From Ectobacillus antri (GTDB lineage: Bacteria; Bacillota; Bacilli; Bacillales; Bacillaceae_G), in NCBI RefSeq assembly GCF_003852715.1, contig NZ_RIAV01000001.1:414769-478768 (forward strand): 64,000 bases of DNA. The letters run 5' to 3'. A program made the translations under genes and the position numbers. Shown here piece by piece: positions 17,352-27,829 of this stretch. The notes below the pieces were generated by a model. The model was given only the letters and a program-made list of their open reading frames with translations. It did no database searches and was not told the origin of the DNA. Position 1 is the first letter of the stretch, and every line of letters begins with the position of its first letter.

Positions 17352-18400
17352 GAATAACTGCACTGGTTAAACGAATTTTTAAGCAAATGTCCCGAGACAA
17401 ACGCACGATGGCATTATTGTTTGTAGCGCCGCTGCTAATCCTTACTCTTATGAGCTTAGTTTTTAATGGTGATGAAGCGAAGCTGAAATTAGGTGTTCAA
17501 AACGTAAGTGAGTCAATTGTAAAGCAATTAGAAGATACAAATATTCATGTTGTGAAGTTCAGTGATGCTTCAAATGTGAAAGAGGTCATAAAGGAGAAGG
17601 AGTTAGACGGATTCCTAAAAATTACAAATGAGCAAACAACGATTACGTTATTAAATAGCGATCCGACAACGGCTAAAGGTCTCCTTTTAAAGATCAAACA
17701 AGCGATAAGCAGTGAAGCTTTACAACACACTGAGACGAATACAGCACCACTTCAGCAAAGCTCTATTCAAACTAAATATGTATACGGAAGTGAAGACACG
17801 GAAGTTTTTGATGTATTCAGCCCCATTTTAATTGGCTTTTTCGTTCTGTTTTTTGTATTTTTAATTTCTGGAATCGGCTTGTTAAATGAAAAAACAACCG
17901 GTACACTAGAACGTCTCATGGCTACACCGATTAGAAGATGGGAAATTGTGACCGCATATTTAATCGGGTTTGGCACGTTTGCCGTTATACAGACTGTTAT
18001 TGTTGTTTTATATGCAGTTCATGTATTAGACATTATAATGGTTGGTTCTATTGGAAGTGTAATTCTTATCAATCTCTTATTAGCTTTAGTTGCTTTATCG
18101 CTCGGATTGCTTCTTTCTTCTTTTGCAACGTCCGAGTTTCAAATGATGCAGTTTATCCCAATTGTAGCAATTCCACAGGTGTTTTTCTCAGGGATTTTCC
18201 CGTTAGAGAGTATGGCAAATTGGCTACAATGGATTGGGAAAATCATGCCGCTTTACTATGCAGGTCATGCATTAAAGGGTGTCATGTATAAAGGGGTAGA
18301 ACTTTATGAAATTCGTTATGATTTATATGTGTTACTTGCCTTCGCCACCGCATTTATCATTTTGAATTTATTTGCTTTAAAAAAGTATCGCAAGCTATAA
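17348..18400 (+). CDS. ABC-2 type permease
   Basis: 350 residues. One N-terminal helix (about 20-40), a soluble outer segment to about 155, then five to six helices in the ABC2_membrane_3 arrangement (TGTLERLMATPIRRWE, FSGIFPLESM). It pairs with the preceding ATPase. Comparable ATPase-permease-TetR units in Bacillus export antimicrobial molecules, but the substrate is not predictable. Confidence 0.87.
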   Translation: MRITALVKRIFKQMSRDKRTMALLFVAPLLILTLMSLVFNGDEAKLKLGVQNVSESIVKQLEDTNIHVVKFSDASNVKEVIKEKELDGFLKITNEQTTITLLNSDPTTAKGLLLKIKQAISSEALQHTETNTAPLQQSSIQTKYVYGSEDTEVFDVFSPILIGFFVLFFVFLISGIGLLNEKTTGTLERLMATPIRRWEIVTAYLIGFGTFAVIQTVIVVLYAVHVLDIIMVGSIGSVILINLLLALVALSLGLLLSSFATSEFQMMQFIPIVAIPQVFFSGIFPLESMANWLQWIGKIMPLYYAGHALKGVMYKGVELYEIRYDLYVLLAFATAFIILNLFALKKYRKL

Positions 18401-18427
18401 TGAAGGGGCGAAGGGAAGTGGAACGGC

Positions 18428-19078
18428 TTGTCTAAAGGCAGATTATTAGAAGAAATCATGACACAAATGCATACAACCAAACAAACAGAAAAGCAAAAGC
18501 AAATTGTAGATGCGGCAATTCAAATATTTGCAGAAAAAGGGTACTCGAATACATCAACAGCGGAAATTGCCAAGTTGGCAGGCGTTGCGGAAGGAACGAT
18601 CTTTAAGCATTTCGGTACAAAGGATAAGTTATTATTGTCTATTATTGTTCCGTATATAAAAGAGTTTTTCCCTGTGATTGCAGAAGAGGTGATGGGGCAG
18701 GTGATGAAGAATCAGCTTACTACCTTTGAGGAGTTTTTGCGGGGGTTATTGCAAAACCGAGTCGCCTTTATCACCGAAAATCGCGAAATTTTTCAAGTAA
18801 TTATTAAAGAAGTAATCTATAAAGAGGAAATGAAACAAGAATTGCTTCCTTTGTTATATGAAAATATCTCATCCCGTTTACTACGCGTCATTGATGCATT
18901 TAAGGAGCGCGGTGAGTTAATCAATTTGCCGAGTGAAAAAATTTTAAATATGCTGCTTACGTTTTTTGGCGGCTTTTTCGTTTCCCGGTTCGTGCTGTTA
19001 AACAAGCAAACCGTAAGTGATGAAGAAATAGAAGATGCGATTTATTTTATTGTGAATGATATTACGAAACCGAAGTAA
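18428..19078 (+). CDS. TetR/AcrR family regulator
   Basis: 216 residues; N-terminal HTH at about 30-75 (IVDAAIQIFAEKGYSNTST, GTIFKHFGTKDKLL) and a helical ligand-binding C-terminus. It follows the exporter genes by 27 bases and probably represses the operon through the two operators at 16538 and 16591, a common autoregulated layout. The TTG at 18428 follows GGAAGTGG; ATG 18458 is a weaker alternative start. Confidence 0.87.
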   Translation: MSKGRLLEEIMTQMHTTKQTEKQKQIVDAAIQIFAEKGYSNTSTAEIAKLAGVAEGTIFKHFGTKDKLLLSIIVPYIKEFFPVIAEEVMGQVMKNQLTTFEEFLRGLLQNRVAFITENREIFQVIIKEVIYKEEMKQELLPLLYENISSRLLRVIDAFKERGELINLPSEKILNMLLTFFGGFFVSRFVLLNKQTVSDEEIEDAIYFIVNDITKPK

Positions 19079-19109
19079 AAACGAGGTGTTACAAGCACCT
19101 CGTTTTTTT
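19076..19109. terminator. Terminator after tetR
   Basis: ACGAGGTG/CACCTCGT stem, A run before and T run after; it can serve both flanking genes. Confidence 0.8.
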
Positions 19110-19137
19110 AATTTTCATTGTAAGAGTGTATGTTGAT

Positions 19138-19800
19138 TCATAGAGAGGCATAGATAATTCCCATTTGTGCGGCAACATAAGTTCCCCAAATCCATAATGG
19201 TGCGTGGCGCAGCGGATGTTTACCAATTTCGGTCATACCAATTAAAAAATCAGATAGAACAAACAGAGAACCACCGATAGCAACCCACCACCATGCGCCA
19301 CCTAGCTTCAATGCCAATGCCAGTCCTACAGCCGCCATGCCCCCCACCCACAAACCATATAGCAAAGCACCGACTGTGAAAATTTTAGATTCTGCCGGAT
19401 TTCTGATAAAGAATATCCATCCAATAATAAGGAAAGCGCCGTAGATGAGAACGCTCGTAAAGAGGTGTTCTGTCACGTCTGCAGTTTGGATAAATGCAAC
19501 AACATAAAAAACATGTGCGATGCTGAATGTAATCATCCCGCCAATCAAATGATTTGCAAAGGGGATTAAGCCGGCCATAAACAAATCTCCTAGCGTGGAC
19601 AATAGCATACCAAAAAATACCCATCTATGGTAGGGCGAATCTAAATGATTTAACCAAAACAACAAAGCTGCGCCGCTCAGTGAAAAGCTGAGAGTGAGCC
19701 TTGTCCAAAGAGGTAGCTCTTTATTTGTTTCTCTACTCTTGTTTTGTAAGGCTGTCACCCATCCGATGATAAATACAAGAACTTGAGTTAAAAGCAACAT
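19138..19800 (-). CDS. Lysoplasmalogenase-like YhhN family membrane protein
   Basis: 220 residues with about eight membrane helices. The YhhN/TMEM86 pattern is seen in LSTLGDLFMAGL and AHVFYVVAF. Family members hydrolyse the vinyl-ether bond of lysoplasmalogens; whether this holds in Bacillus, which lacks obvious plasmalogens, is open. The second in-frame ATG (19800) is chosen because AGGGGG is correctly spaced for it and abuts the first. The start overlaps the end of a truncated DJ-1 gene. Confidence 0.75.
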   Translation of the reverse strand: MLLLTQVLVFIIGWVTALQNKSRETNKELPLWTRLTLSFSLSGAALLFWLNHLDSPYHRWVFFGMLLSTLGDLFMAGLIPFANHLIGGMITFSIAHVFYVVAFIQTADVTEHLFTSVLIYGAFLIIGWIFFIRNPAESKIFTVGALLYGLWVGGMAAVGLALALKLGGAWWWVAIGGSLFVLSDFLIGMTEIGKHPLRHAPLWIWGTYVAAQMGIIYASL

Positions 19801-19943
19801 ATACATCCCCCTAAGCTCTCTACTGGTTTTCTATTCACGGTCGCAGTAACAATAGTAACCTTCCCTGCTTTGCGAAGGAAAAATAAGGTGTGAGCAATCT
19901 CGAAGTCAGCATATTGAGGATACGCAATAAAAAGTATCTTCAT
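19788..19943 (-). pseudogene. Truncated DJ-1/PfpI family gene
   Basis: The first ~45 residues are a DJ-1/PfpI N-terminus (KILFIAYPQYADFEIAHTL, then VTIVTATVNRKPVESLGG). The sequence ends in an unrelated tail CICCF at the lysoplasmalogenase start. The nucleophile elbow and the rest of the domain are missing, so a deletion has probably fused this stump to the next gene. Confidence 0.65.
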
Positions 19944-20113
19944 AAAACTATCCTTTTTTATATGACATAAATCATACATATATTCGTAGAAAATTAGAAA
20001 ATTCCTGCTAACATGCTTGTTTTTCTACCTGTATTTAATATATTTTCTTAAAGGTAAATATAGTGTAATGCAAGAATATAAATATATGGAAAGTATATGT
20101 AGGGAGGTTTCGT

Positions 20114-20335
20114 ATGGAATTTCTTTTGGTACTGTTTATTTTTCCAATTTTAGTAGTGGGGGCATCGATTGCAGGATATGTTATCCTAAAAAAGTGGTAT
20201 ATTGTACCGCTTGGGGTGTTTGGGTTCTTTTTGATGTTAACATTGATCCTGTTTAATACGACTTTTTTCTTTTGGGTGTTTGCGTATACAGCACTAGCAT
20301 TGCTAGTAAGTCTTATCATGAAGTTTACAATATAA
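20114..20335 (+). CDS. DUF2651 (YbeF-like) small membrane protein
   Basis: 73 residues almost wholly in two or three membrane helices, with the central KKWYIVPLGVFGFF motif of DUF2651 proteins such as B. subtilis YbeF. Good RBS (GGGAGG) before ATG. Monocistronic with its own terminator. Function unknown. Confidence 0.7.
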   Translation: MEFLLVLFIFPILVVGASIAGYVILKKWYIVPLGVFGFFLMLTLILFNTTFFFWVFAYTALALLVSLIMKFTI

Positions 20336-20354
20336 TTGCTTGATAGTGCTACAT

Positions 20355-20385
20355 AAAAACTCTGTCCGATGAGGACGGAGTTTTG
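20355..20385 (+). terminator. Terminator after DUF2651 gene
   Basis: AAAACTC..CGTCC-type stem (ACTCTGTCC/GGACGGAGT) followed by TTTTGTTT. Confidence 0.75.
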
Positions 20386-20433
20386 TTTAATTTCGCATAA
20401 AAGTTATCAATAAACCAAATATCTTGTTTTTGA

Positions 20434-21060
20434 TGTAGTCTCACAGAAACAGACTTTGTTGCGCTAAAAAAGATTCATGTACGTATCAAACAAAAGTACA
20501 AGAAGTCACTTGATGGCTGGTACGTATTTCCTGAGGATTTACAAGCGCATGATAGGATGCCGCGAATCCACTTTGACGACGGTAAGTTCACTTGGGGAAT
20601 TTATACATATGATCCGGTCATAAATTGGATTTTACGAGAAAAAGAGATTTGTTTATGTGGCTCATCTCTATCACTACCTGCGCCAAAAGCAGAGCTTTTT
20701 CAGGCAGTCTTAGCAAACATGAACAGCTATTGGAAAAATCGCATTCAAACACATGAACGCTTGCAGAAGTTTGTGAAGTTCCTCCCTAAAAGGTTGGTAT
20801 TAACGGAAATCGAGAGGTCTGTGCTAGGGATATTACGGCAATACTATACACTTCGAGAAACAGGAATTATTGCAAAGAGAGAAGCTGGTTATTACGGATT
20901 GCGACATTTGCTAGAGGAGTGGCATGATGTTATTCAAGTTGCCATTGCGGTTCGAGAGGGGGAAGTATTGGCTGCTACAAAATCGAAACAACAATATGTT
21001 GATGAAATGATTGCTTGTATGAAATATATAGTAAAGCAATGCAATCGCTTACCAAACTAA
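20434..21060 (+). pseudogene. 5'-truncated aminoglycoside adenylyltransferase-like (DUF4111) gene
   Basis: The frame is open from 20434 and reads SLTETDFVALKKIHVRIKQK, then LDGWYVFPEDL, and the C-terminal helical domain (LGILRQYYTL, IIAKREAGYYGLRHLLEEW) of the ANT(9)/DUF4111 family. The N-terminal nucleotidyltransferase core with the GS and DxD metal motifs is absent and a stop (20431) precedes the open frame, so it should be inactive. An ATG at 20557 could yield only the C-terminal domain. A weak hairpin follows at 21060-21085. Confidence 0.6.
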
Positions 21061-21087
21061 AAAGAAGCATGAGTGCTGCTTTTTAGT

Positions 21088-21476
21088 TTATATTTTTTCC
21101 TGATATATACGTAACAGCTCTTCCACTGAAATATCATTAATTTTCATATCGGTTATATCGCAATCAAATACATGGTCTGCGTTCCAATGTTCTTATTTTG
21201 AAACTCAGGAGCAATAAATAGTTTATCAACAACCGCATGTTTGTTACCGGATGTGAATATGGAGATACCGCCGGTTATTGTATGATTAAACATAATCTTA
21301 TAGAAATGGGTAATTTTAATGCTGTAAAGAATGTGCTGTATTGAATTATATCCGCCTGGTCCATTTGAAGAACCATCTTTTGTCCAAGAGCCCCATTGTA
21401 AGGCATGGCAATCAAAGGCAGCTTCTGGATGCAGCGTAAATATAGAAGTAGTAAGCCGCATAAAGGTGATCAGCAA
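21088..21476 (-). pseudogene. GNAT acetyltransferase remnant joined to another gene tail
   Basis: The 5' part reads as a GNAT enzyme lacking its last third (GGISIFTSGN, then DKLFIAPEFQNKNIGTQ, the acetyl-CoA loop region). At about 21170 the frame ends. A different frame continues as DHVFDCDITDMKINDISVEE and a stop at 21088, which looks like the tail of an unrelated protein. Two gene fragments appear fused by deletion. Confidence 0.55.
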
Positions 21477-21712
21477 GAGTTTTATGAAGAGTCGGCAAAG
21501 TTGGATTATAATAGCCCTCGAAATGATTCAAGCTTTTTATAATATTTGTTAGTCGCACAGATTTGATAATGGGGTTCCTAGGTATCGAACCTTGTGTCGA
21601 GTCAGGGACAAAGAAGTAGAATTATTTTTCAAAAAAGTGTATGTTGAATTTTCTCAATACAAATAGATGTGCTTTTATGTTACTTTTAAAATGTAAGCAT
21701 TTTATAAATTAA

Positions 21713-23275
<1,563 letters not shown>

Positions 23276-23282
23276 TATGATA

Positions 23283-23324
23283 GATGAAAAGAAACAGTTT
23301 TTGTGGAAACTGTTTCTTTTCATC
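23283..23324. terminator. Terminator after alpha-amylase gene
   Basis: GATGAAAAGAAACAGTTT pairs perfectly with AAACTGTTTCTTTTCATC; long stem, short loop. Confidence 0.75.
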
Positions 23325-23425
23325 TTAGTTTTATAGTTGTGTAAGAATGTTATCAATATCGTTAAATAATTCATTTGGAATTTCTTTTGAAACCGCATCA
23401 ACTTTCCAAACTAATTTCACTCACT

Positions 23426-24019
23426 TTAAGTCCTGAGTGACCAAGCTAACGATACTTCATTATTTTTCACCTCCCACAAACGTTCAACAGAAAGAAGTGT
23501 ATGCTGAGAAAACACAAGCTTATAAATGTCTGGCATGCTTAATGATTGCCAAAAGGCAAAATCATATTTTGGATCAAAATGCTGCATGATAAGTGCCATA
23601 ATATTGCCGTGTGTACCGATAACAATGCTTTTTCCTTCATACTGCTCTAATAGGTGCAGTAAACAGTTTACACCTCGTCTTTGAGCCTCTTTATTTGATT
23701 CTCCGCCCGGCCATGAGAAAGAAGGGTCTTCCCAAACCGTTCTAACAGCAATCTCAAAATCTTCTAATGGGTAAGCAGAGAGCAAACGTTCGCGCAATTC
23801 AACTTCTTCTCGAATGGGAATGTTAAAATGTTCCGAAATACCTGCAATCGTTTGCACTGCGCGTTTGTATGGGCTGGAAATTGCCACGTTGATAGGTTCG
23901 TTTTGCAATATTTTTGTTACTTGTTCTGCATCGGATAATCCTGCTGGTGATAACGGTCTTTTCAGTTCGTCTGGTGTATAGCTGGAGTGCGCATGGCGCA
24001 CAAAATAAATCGTAGTCAA
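23426..24019 (-). CDS. Histidine phosphatase family protein
   Basis: 197-residue phosphoglycerate-mutase-like phosphatase. RHG-type motif FVRHAHS with the phospho-accepting His, second Arg in SSPYKRAVQT, Glu in ELRERLL and second His in GTHGN. TTG start after AAGGAGGGG. The substrate is unknown. Alone between amylase and relic DNA. Confidence 0.85.
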   Translation of the reverse strand: MTTIYFVRHAHSSYTPDELKRPLSPAGLSDAEQVTKILQNEPINVAISSPYKRAVQTIAGISEHFNIPIREEVELRERLLSAYPLEDFEIAVRTVWEDPSFSWPGGESNKEAQRRGVNCLLHLLEQYEGKSIVIGTHGNIMALIMQHFDPKYDFAFWQSLSMPDIYKLVFSQHTLLSVERLWEVKNNEVSLAWSLRT

Positions 24020-24324
24020 AAAATTCCCCTCCTTATGTTTTGAGAATACAGTATTCGATGAGAATGGTCTAAAAAACTTACATTCTAATGAGAATATAAA
24101 GTTACTTAGCTATAACAACTCACGGTATAAAAAGGTTTAATGCTACAGTATATATAGCTACAATCAGAAAAACTAACCTTCTTTTTTGTAGGAAAGTAAA
24201 ACAAACGGTGTGAAGCGGCGGTCAAGACCTAAGAGATGCGTGTTATCTACCTATAAGACTACAGCAGAGAGGTGTTCTGACCCTTTGTTGTTGAATATGT
24301 AGTTGCACAGCAAAAACTCCTTTT
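24020..24324. other. Non-coding stretch, no clear content
   Basis: About 300 bases of AT-rich sequence with no sustained reading frame on either strand and no strong hairpin. It presumably carries the leftward phosphatase promoter and possibly worn-out coding sequence. Confidence 0.5.
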
Positions 24325-25041
24325 TTATTCATCTGTCAAATCGTGTATTTCAATACTGCGAGCAATATTATTAATAAATGTAATTCTTACAAAGGAGTCT
24401 GGTTTTTCACCCGCCCATTTATAAATGGCTACATATCCGTCTGTTCCTTTTGTACCTGACTCCTCAACCAGTGTACCCTCGGAACCGAGAATATCTACAG
24501 CTTGTAGATAGGTTGTTTGCTTTGTAATTTGCCAGGCTTGTGAAGCGTATACGTATGTCGCTGTATTCGTATTTGTTTCCCAGCCAAGCTCTCGCTTGGC
24601 ATCAGCTAGTGCGAAAGGAGAAACAGGGAGAATATCAATAGAAGATTCGCCTCCACAATTTTTTAATTGAAAGCTAGCGGTACCTTTCTCTTCATGCAAT
24701 ACGAAACTTTCACATCAAAGAGTTTCCTTTTTATTTTTTGGGTTTGTCAAAGATACATGAGTTCCGTCATAGGAAAGTGTACGAGTTTGTTTGTTATCTT
24801 TATGTACAAATGCGATTGTAATGCGGTCGTTAATTCTTTTCTGGACACGATCCATGAACATGAGCAAACGTGGCAAATTTGAAAAAGTTCCTTGGTTAAA
24901 GGTAATTGTATCTAATTCGGCTGTTGTTACTTGTTTGGTGGTCGTTTCGGGACGAGTGGTTTGAATGTCAGCTGTACAACCTGTCAGAAATAAACAGCTT
25001 ATAGCTGTGAGAGAATAGATAATAGATATGATTTTTCGCAT
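24325..25041 (-). pseudogene. DUF4362-like lipoprotein gene split by one TGA
   Basis: A single 239-codon frame starts at ATG 25041 with a lipoprotein signal (CLFLTGC lipobox, Cys about 22), continues through a domain resembling DUF4362 (NLPRLLMFMDRVQK, TRTLSYDGT), meets TGA at 24717-24715, and goes on in the same frame without further damage to 24325. The only lesion seen is this stop. Either it is a recent nonsense mutation or the second half restarts at a TTG (24699), which lacks a good site. Confidence 0.6.
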
Positions 25042-25134
25042 AAGCCCCCTCCTTTTCTAATTATTCCCTATTTTAACATACTGTGATATAATTTTTCTTA
25101 AAAATCTATAAATTTATCTTTCAGGAGGGATGTA

Positions 25135-26010
25135 ATGCTTGTTCGATTTTCAAAAGCGTCTATCTATTTCCTAGGCACGCTAATCATGATGTTTCTATTG
25201 CTTTGTTTGCCTTCTTTATTTACATACGATGGCAAGGTTTCATTTCAGCCATTTTTATATGTATTTAAAATAGAAGACACAATCAAGTTACTTATGGAGG
25301 CAAAGGAAATTACGTTTCAAATGAAGGAAAAAACGTATCCATTGTTTCCAACTATTTTAGAGCCGTACACGTATTCGTTACTATTACTTGCAGGTGCGTT
25401 TGGTATTGCGCTGTTAGTAGCAATGTTTTTCGGATACTGTTACATGCTTTTATCAATGCCATTTAGAAAAGTAATGCGAGCGGTATTGTTTTGTTTTGAG
25501 GCCATTCCGGACATTATGATTATTGTTGGCTTACAGGCCGCGCTCATTTGGTATTTCAAGCAAACCGGAGATATGCCGATGCGTGTACTGACATTTGGCG
25601 AGAAGAAAGCCTATCTTTTGCCAATTATTTGTTTATGTATTTTACCTACGATTCAAATGTTCCGCATGTTGATTATATATTTAGAAGAAGAACAGGTGAA
25701 GCCGTATGTAGATGTAGTAAGGGGGAAGGGTTTTTCACGTTCCTATATTACAATACTTCATTTGTACCGAAACGTCCTTATTCATTTGTTTTATCATGCG
25801 AAAACTATCTTTTTGTTTATGCTCTCTAACTTGTTCGTTTTAGAGTACATCTTTAACATAAACGGTATTATGAAATTCTTGATTGATCACGGTCCGTCGA
25901 ATACGGTGATCGCATTTACAGTTGTTACACTTGTGTTTGTTCCATTTTATGCATTGTTTGTTGTTGGGTCATTTGTAACAAATAAGCTGACAGGAGGGAA
26001 TGAGACATGA
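25135..26010 (+). CDS. Oligopeptide-type ABC permease (first of pair)
   Basis: 291 residues, one N-terminal helix, then a BPD_transp_1 domain with five helices; the EAA-like loop is GKGFSRSYITILHLYRN. It resembles OppB/DppB. The stop overlaps the next permease start (ATGA). No binding protein or ATPase is adjacent, so it must borrow these or serve an unusual system. RBS AGGAGGG. Confidence 0.8.
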   Translation: MLVRFSKASIYFLGTLIMMFLLLCLPSLFTYDGKVSFQPFLYVFKIEDTIKLLMEAKEITFQMKEKTYPLFPTILEPYTYSLLLLAGAFGIALLVAMFFGYCYMLLSMPFRKVMRAVLFCFEAIPDIMIIVGLQAALIWYFKQTGDMPMRVLTFGEKKAYLLPIICLCILPTIQMFRMLIIYLEEEQVKPYVDVVRGKGFSRSYITILHLYRNVLIHLFYHAKTIFLFMLSNLFVLEYIFNINGIMKFLIDHGPSNTVIAFTVVTLVFVPFYALFVVGSFVTNKLTGGNET

Positions 26011-27038
26011 TGACACATCTTATGGCTTCTAAGCGTGTATGGATTGGTATGATGTTTCTTGCTCTGTTGTTGAGTGCGAGTTTGTCTTATCCGTTGTATG
26101 AGAAGCATCTTCCACAACCAGATCGCTTTTTATATAATGAAAAGCAAGAACTAATTGCCAAGGCACCGTACACCCCGTTGCAAGCACCGCCATTCGGTTC
26201 TGATCGTCTGGGTGTGCCGCTACTGTACAAAATACTGGAAGGGGCAAAATATACAATTGGATTTGCGATATTTGTCAGTGTATTTCGCATCATATTTGGG
26301 GCTGCAACCGGTATTCTTCTCAGCATGTATGCAAAGCGCTTAAAAGGAATAACAAAAGGGATCAGCCAATCGTTTTATAACATTCCTACTATATTCATGG
26401 CATACATTCTCATCGTACCTGTCTACATTACTTTAGGTATCAATGACCCCGTGCCGCCAACACAATGGATTATTATTTTGTTTCAGCTTTCTGTCGCGGT
26501 GGGTGTTGCATTACCGGCTCTCACAGTGTTCATTATGAATGAAGTCGATGAGCATAGCAAGCAGGAATATATCATCAGTGCGCAGTTAATGGGCGGTTCC
26601 AAATGGTATATCATTCGCACCCATATTCGTTTGTTTTTAAAAGATAAGTTGTTCATTTTATTTATGCAGCATGTGGTGCAAAGCATGATTCTATTTGCGC
26701 ATCTTGGCTTATTGCAGTGTTTTATTGGTGGTACACGTGACGTTGAGATGGATTTCGGTGAATATAAGTCTGTATCCCTTACAAGTGAATGGTCAGGATT
26801 AATCGGAATTGACCGATATGAATATAATTTAGCACCTTGGATTGTGCTCGGTCCGATGTTTGCATTTGCAATCACCATTTTCTTTTTAAACCTAATCGCT
26901 GCCGGTGTAAAAGATGCGATGGAGAAACGGGTAATTGTAATTACTAAATCCATCAAACAACCTAAAACACCATACAAAAAACATGAAGCGTTTCAATTTG
27001 CAGCTGCATCAGTACAGAGCAAGACGGCTGATTCATAA
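26007..27038 (+). CDS. Oligopeptide-type ABC permease (second of pair)
   Basis: 343 residues: N-terminal helix, a periplasm-side segment to about 85, then a BPD_transp_1 domain of OppC/DppC type (LGVPLLYKILEGAKYTIGFA; EAA-like loop AQLMGGSKWYIIRTHI). Forms a heterodimer with the previous gene product. The C-terminal ~40 residues are hydrophilic. Confidence 0.8.
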   Translation: MMTHLMASKRVWIGMMFLALLLSASLSYPLYEKHLPQPDRFLYNEKQELIAKAPYTPLQAPPFGSDRLGVPLLYKILEGAKYTIGFAIFVSVFRIIFGAATGILLSMYAKRLKGITKGISQSFYNIPTIFMAYILIVPVYITLGINDPVPPTQWIIILFQLSVAVGVALPALTVFIMNEVDEHSKQEYIISAQLMGGSKWYIIRTHIRLFLKDKLFILFMQHVVQSMILFAHLGLLQCFIGGTRDVEMDFGEYKSVSLTSEWSGLIGIDRYEYNLAPWIVLGPMFAFAITIFFLNLIAAGVKDAMEKRVIVITKSIKQPKTPYKKHEAFQFAAASVQSKTADS

Positions 27039-27112
27039 GGAGTGATGTTGTCATCGCTTCCGTAGCGTGATAAAATCGGTGTACAATATCGCGCGAATGA
27101 AGAGGTACATAT

Positions 27113-27475
27113 ATGAAAAAATTAGCGATTTCTGCATTGTTGTTACTGGCTGGCTGTGGCAATGAAACGTTGCTAGGTACATGGGAGCTGGCAGAAAATG
27201 ATAAGAATTGTCCAATTGAATATACATTTGGCCAGGAGCAGCAGACAGACGAAAATAATAAAAAAATGCTCGTGAATGTTGTAGAGATGTATACAACGGA
27301 TAAAAAGAAAGCCAATACATATAAGGGAACATATAGTCTTGTCGATGAAGACACGGACAGCTATTTGCTAGATTACGGTGATGCCTTTACAGTGCGTCAG
27401 CGTTTGCATCTAGATGATCGTACGTTGCGTGTGTATTTTGAGAGTGCAGAAAAGATGTGTGTGTATAAAAAATAA
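27113..27475 (+). CDS. Small lipoprotein of unknown family
   Basis: 120 residues with a short lipoprotein signal (LLLLAGC, Cys15), then a probable beta-rich domain beginning LLGTWELAEND, reminiscent of DUF-type lipocalin-like stress lipoproteins. Two further Cys (about 29 and 117) could pair. It follows the permease pair by 74 bases and may share its transcript, but it is too small to be the missing binding protein. Confidence 0.65.
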   Translation: MKKLAISALLLLAGCGNETLLGTWELAENDKNCPIEYTFGQEQQTDENNKKMLVNVVEMYTTDKKKANTYKGTYSLVDEDTDSYLLDYGDAFTVRQRLHLDDRTLRVYFESAEKMCVYKK

Positions 27476-27487
27476 GAATCATGAGAG

Positions 27488-27522
27488 TGTCGTTCTATTG
27501 AATAGAAACGGCGCTTTTTTTA
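27488..27522 (+). terminator. Probable terminator
   Basis: CGTTCTATT/AATAGAAACG stem followed by a long T run. Confidence 0.6.
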
Positions 27523-27829
27523 TTTTTACGCTCTGTGAAAGGGAACTGTTAATACACTACAGAGTTTGTCCTCTTTGGAGTTGATTTTCGGGCACATTCA
27601 GTAATATCAACTTCAAGATGCAATTAGCCATTTTATCAGAAAAATAGCCAATCAACGTCTGTAGATGCTCTTGCACATCATCGTTAAATTTCACGTACTA
27701 TAATTATCTTTTTATACATACATTCAACAAAATAAACAGGAGTACTGTCAGAAAGACAGAATAGTATGAATATCCTTTTACTACAGCCACATGGTTTGGT
27801 ATGGGAAGAAAAGAGTTAGGGGGTAGGAC
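27523..27829 (+). promoter_or_regulatory. Upstream region of the yodT operon
   Basis: About 300 non-coding bases. A dyad CTGTC-N5-GACAG at 27745-27759 could bind a regulator. A TATAAT lies at 27699-27704 without a spaced -35. I scanned for the sigma-54 GG-N10-GC signature and found none here, although TTTGGTATG (27796) repeats the -24 half of the kamA promoter. Confidence 0.4.

Noticed and set aside
21680..21710. TGTAAGCATTTTAT before the amylase gene as a CcpA cre site
   Set aside because: The invariant central CG is CA here and the second half does not match; too weak to annotate.
23330..23422. A 29-codon GTG-started frame (KLVWKVDAVSKEIPNELF) just after the histidine phosphatase gene
   Set aside because: No clear RBS and no recognised family; could be a relic but is too short to support.
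24715..24717. TGA in the lipoprotein gene as a selenocysteine codon
   Set aside because: No SECIS-like hairpin directly after it, and the residue is not in a redox motif; Bacillus relatives generally lack the system.
27699..27704. TATAAT upstream of yodT as a promoter
   Set aside because: The nearest -35-like TTGCAC is 22 bases away; spacing is too long for a confident SigA promoter.
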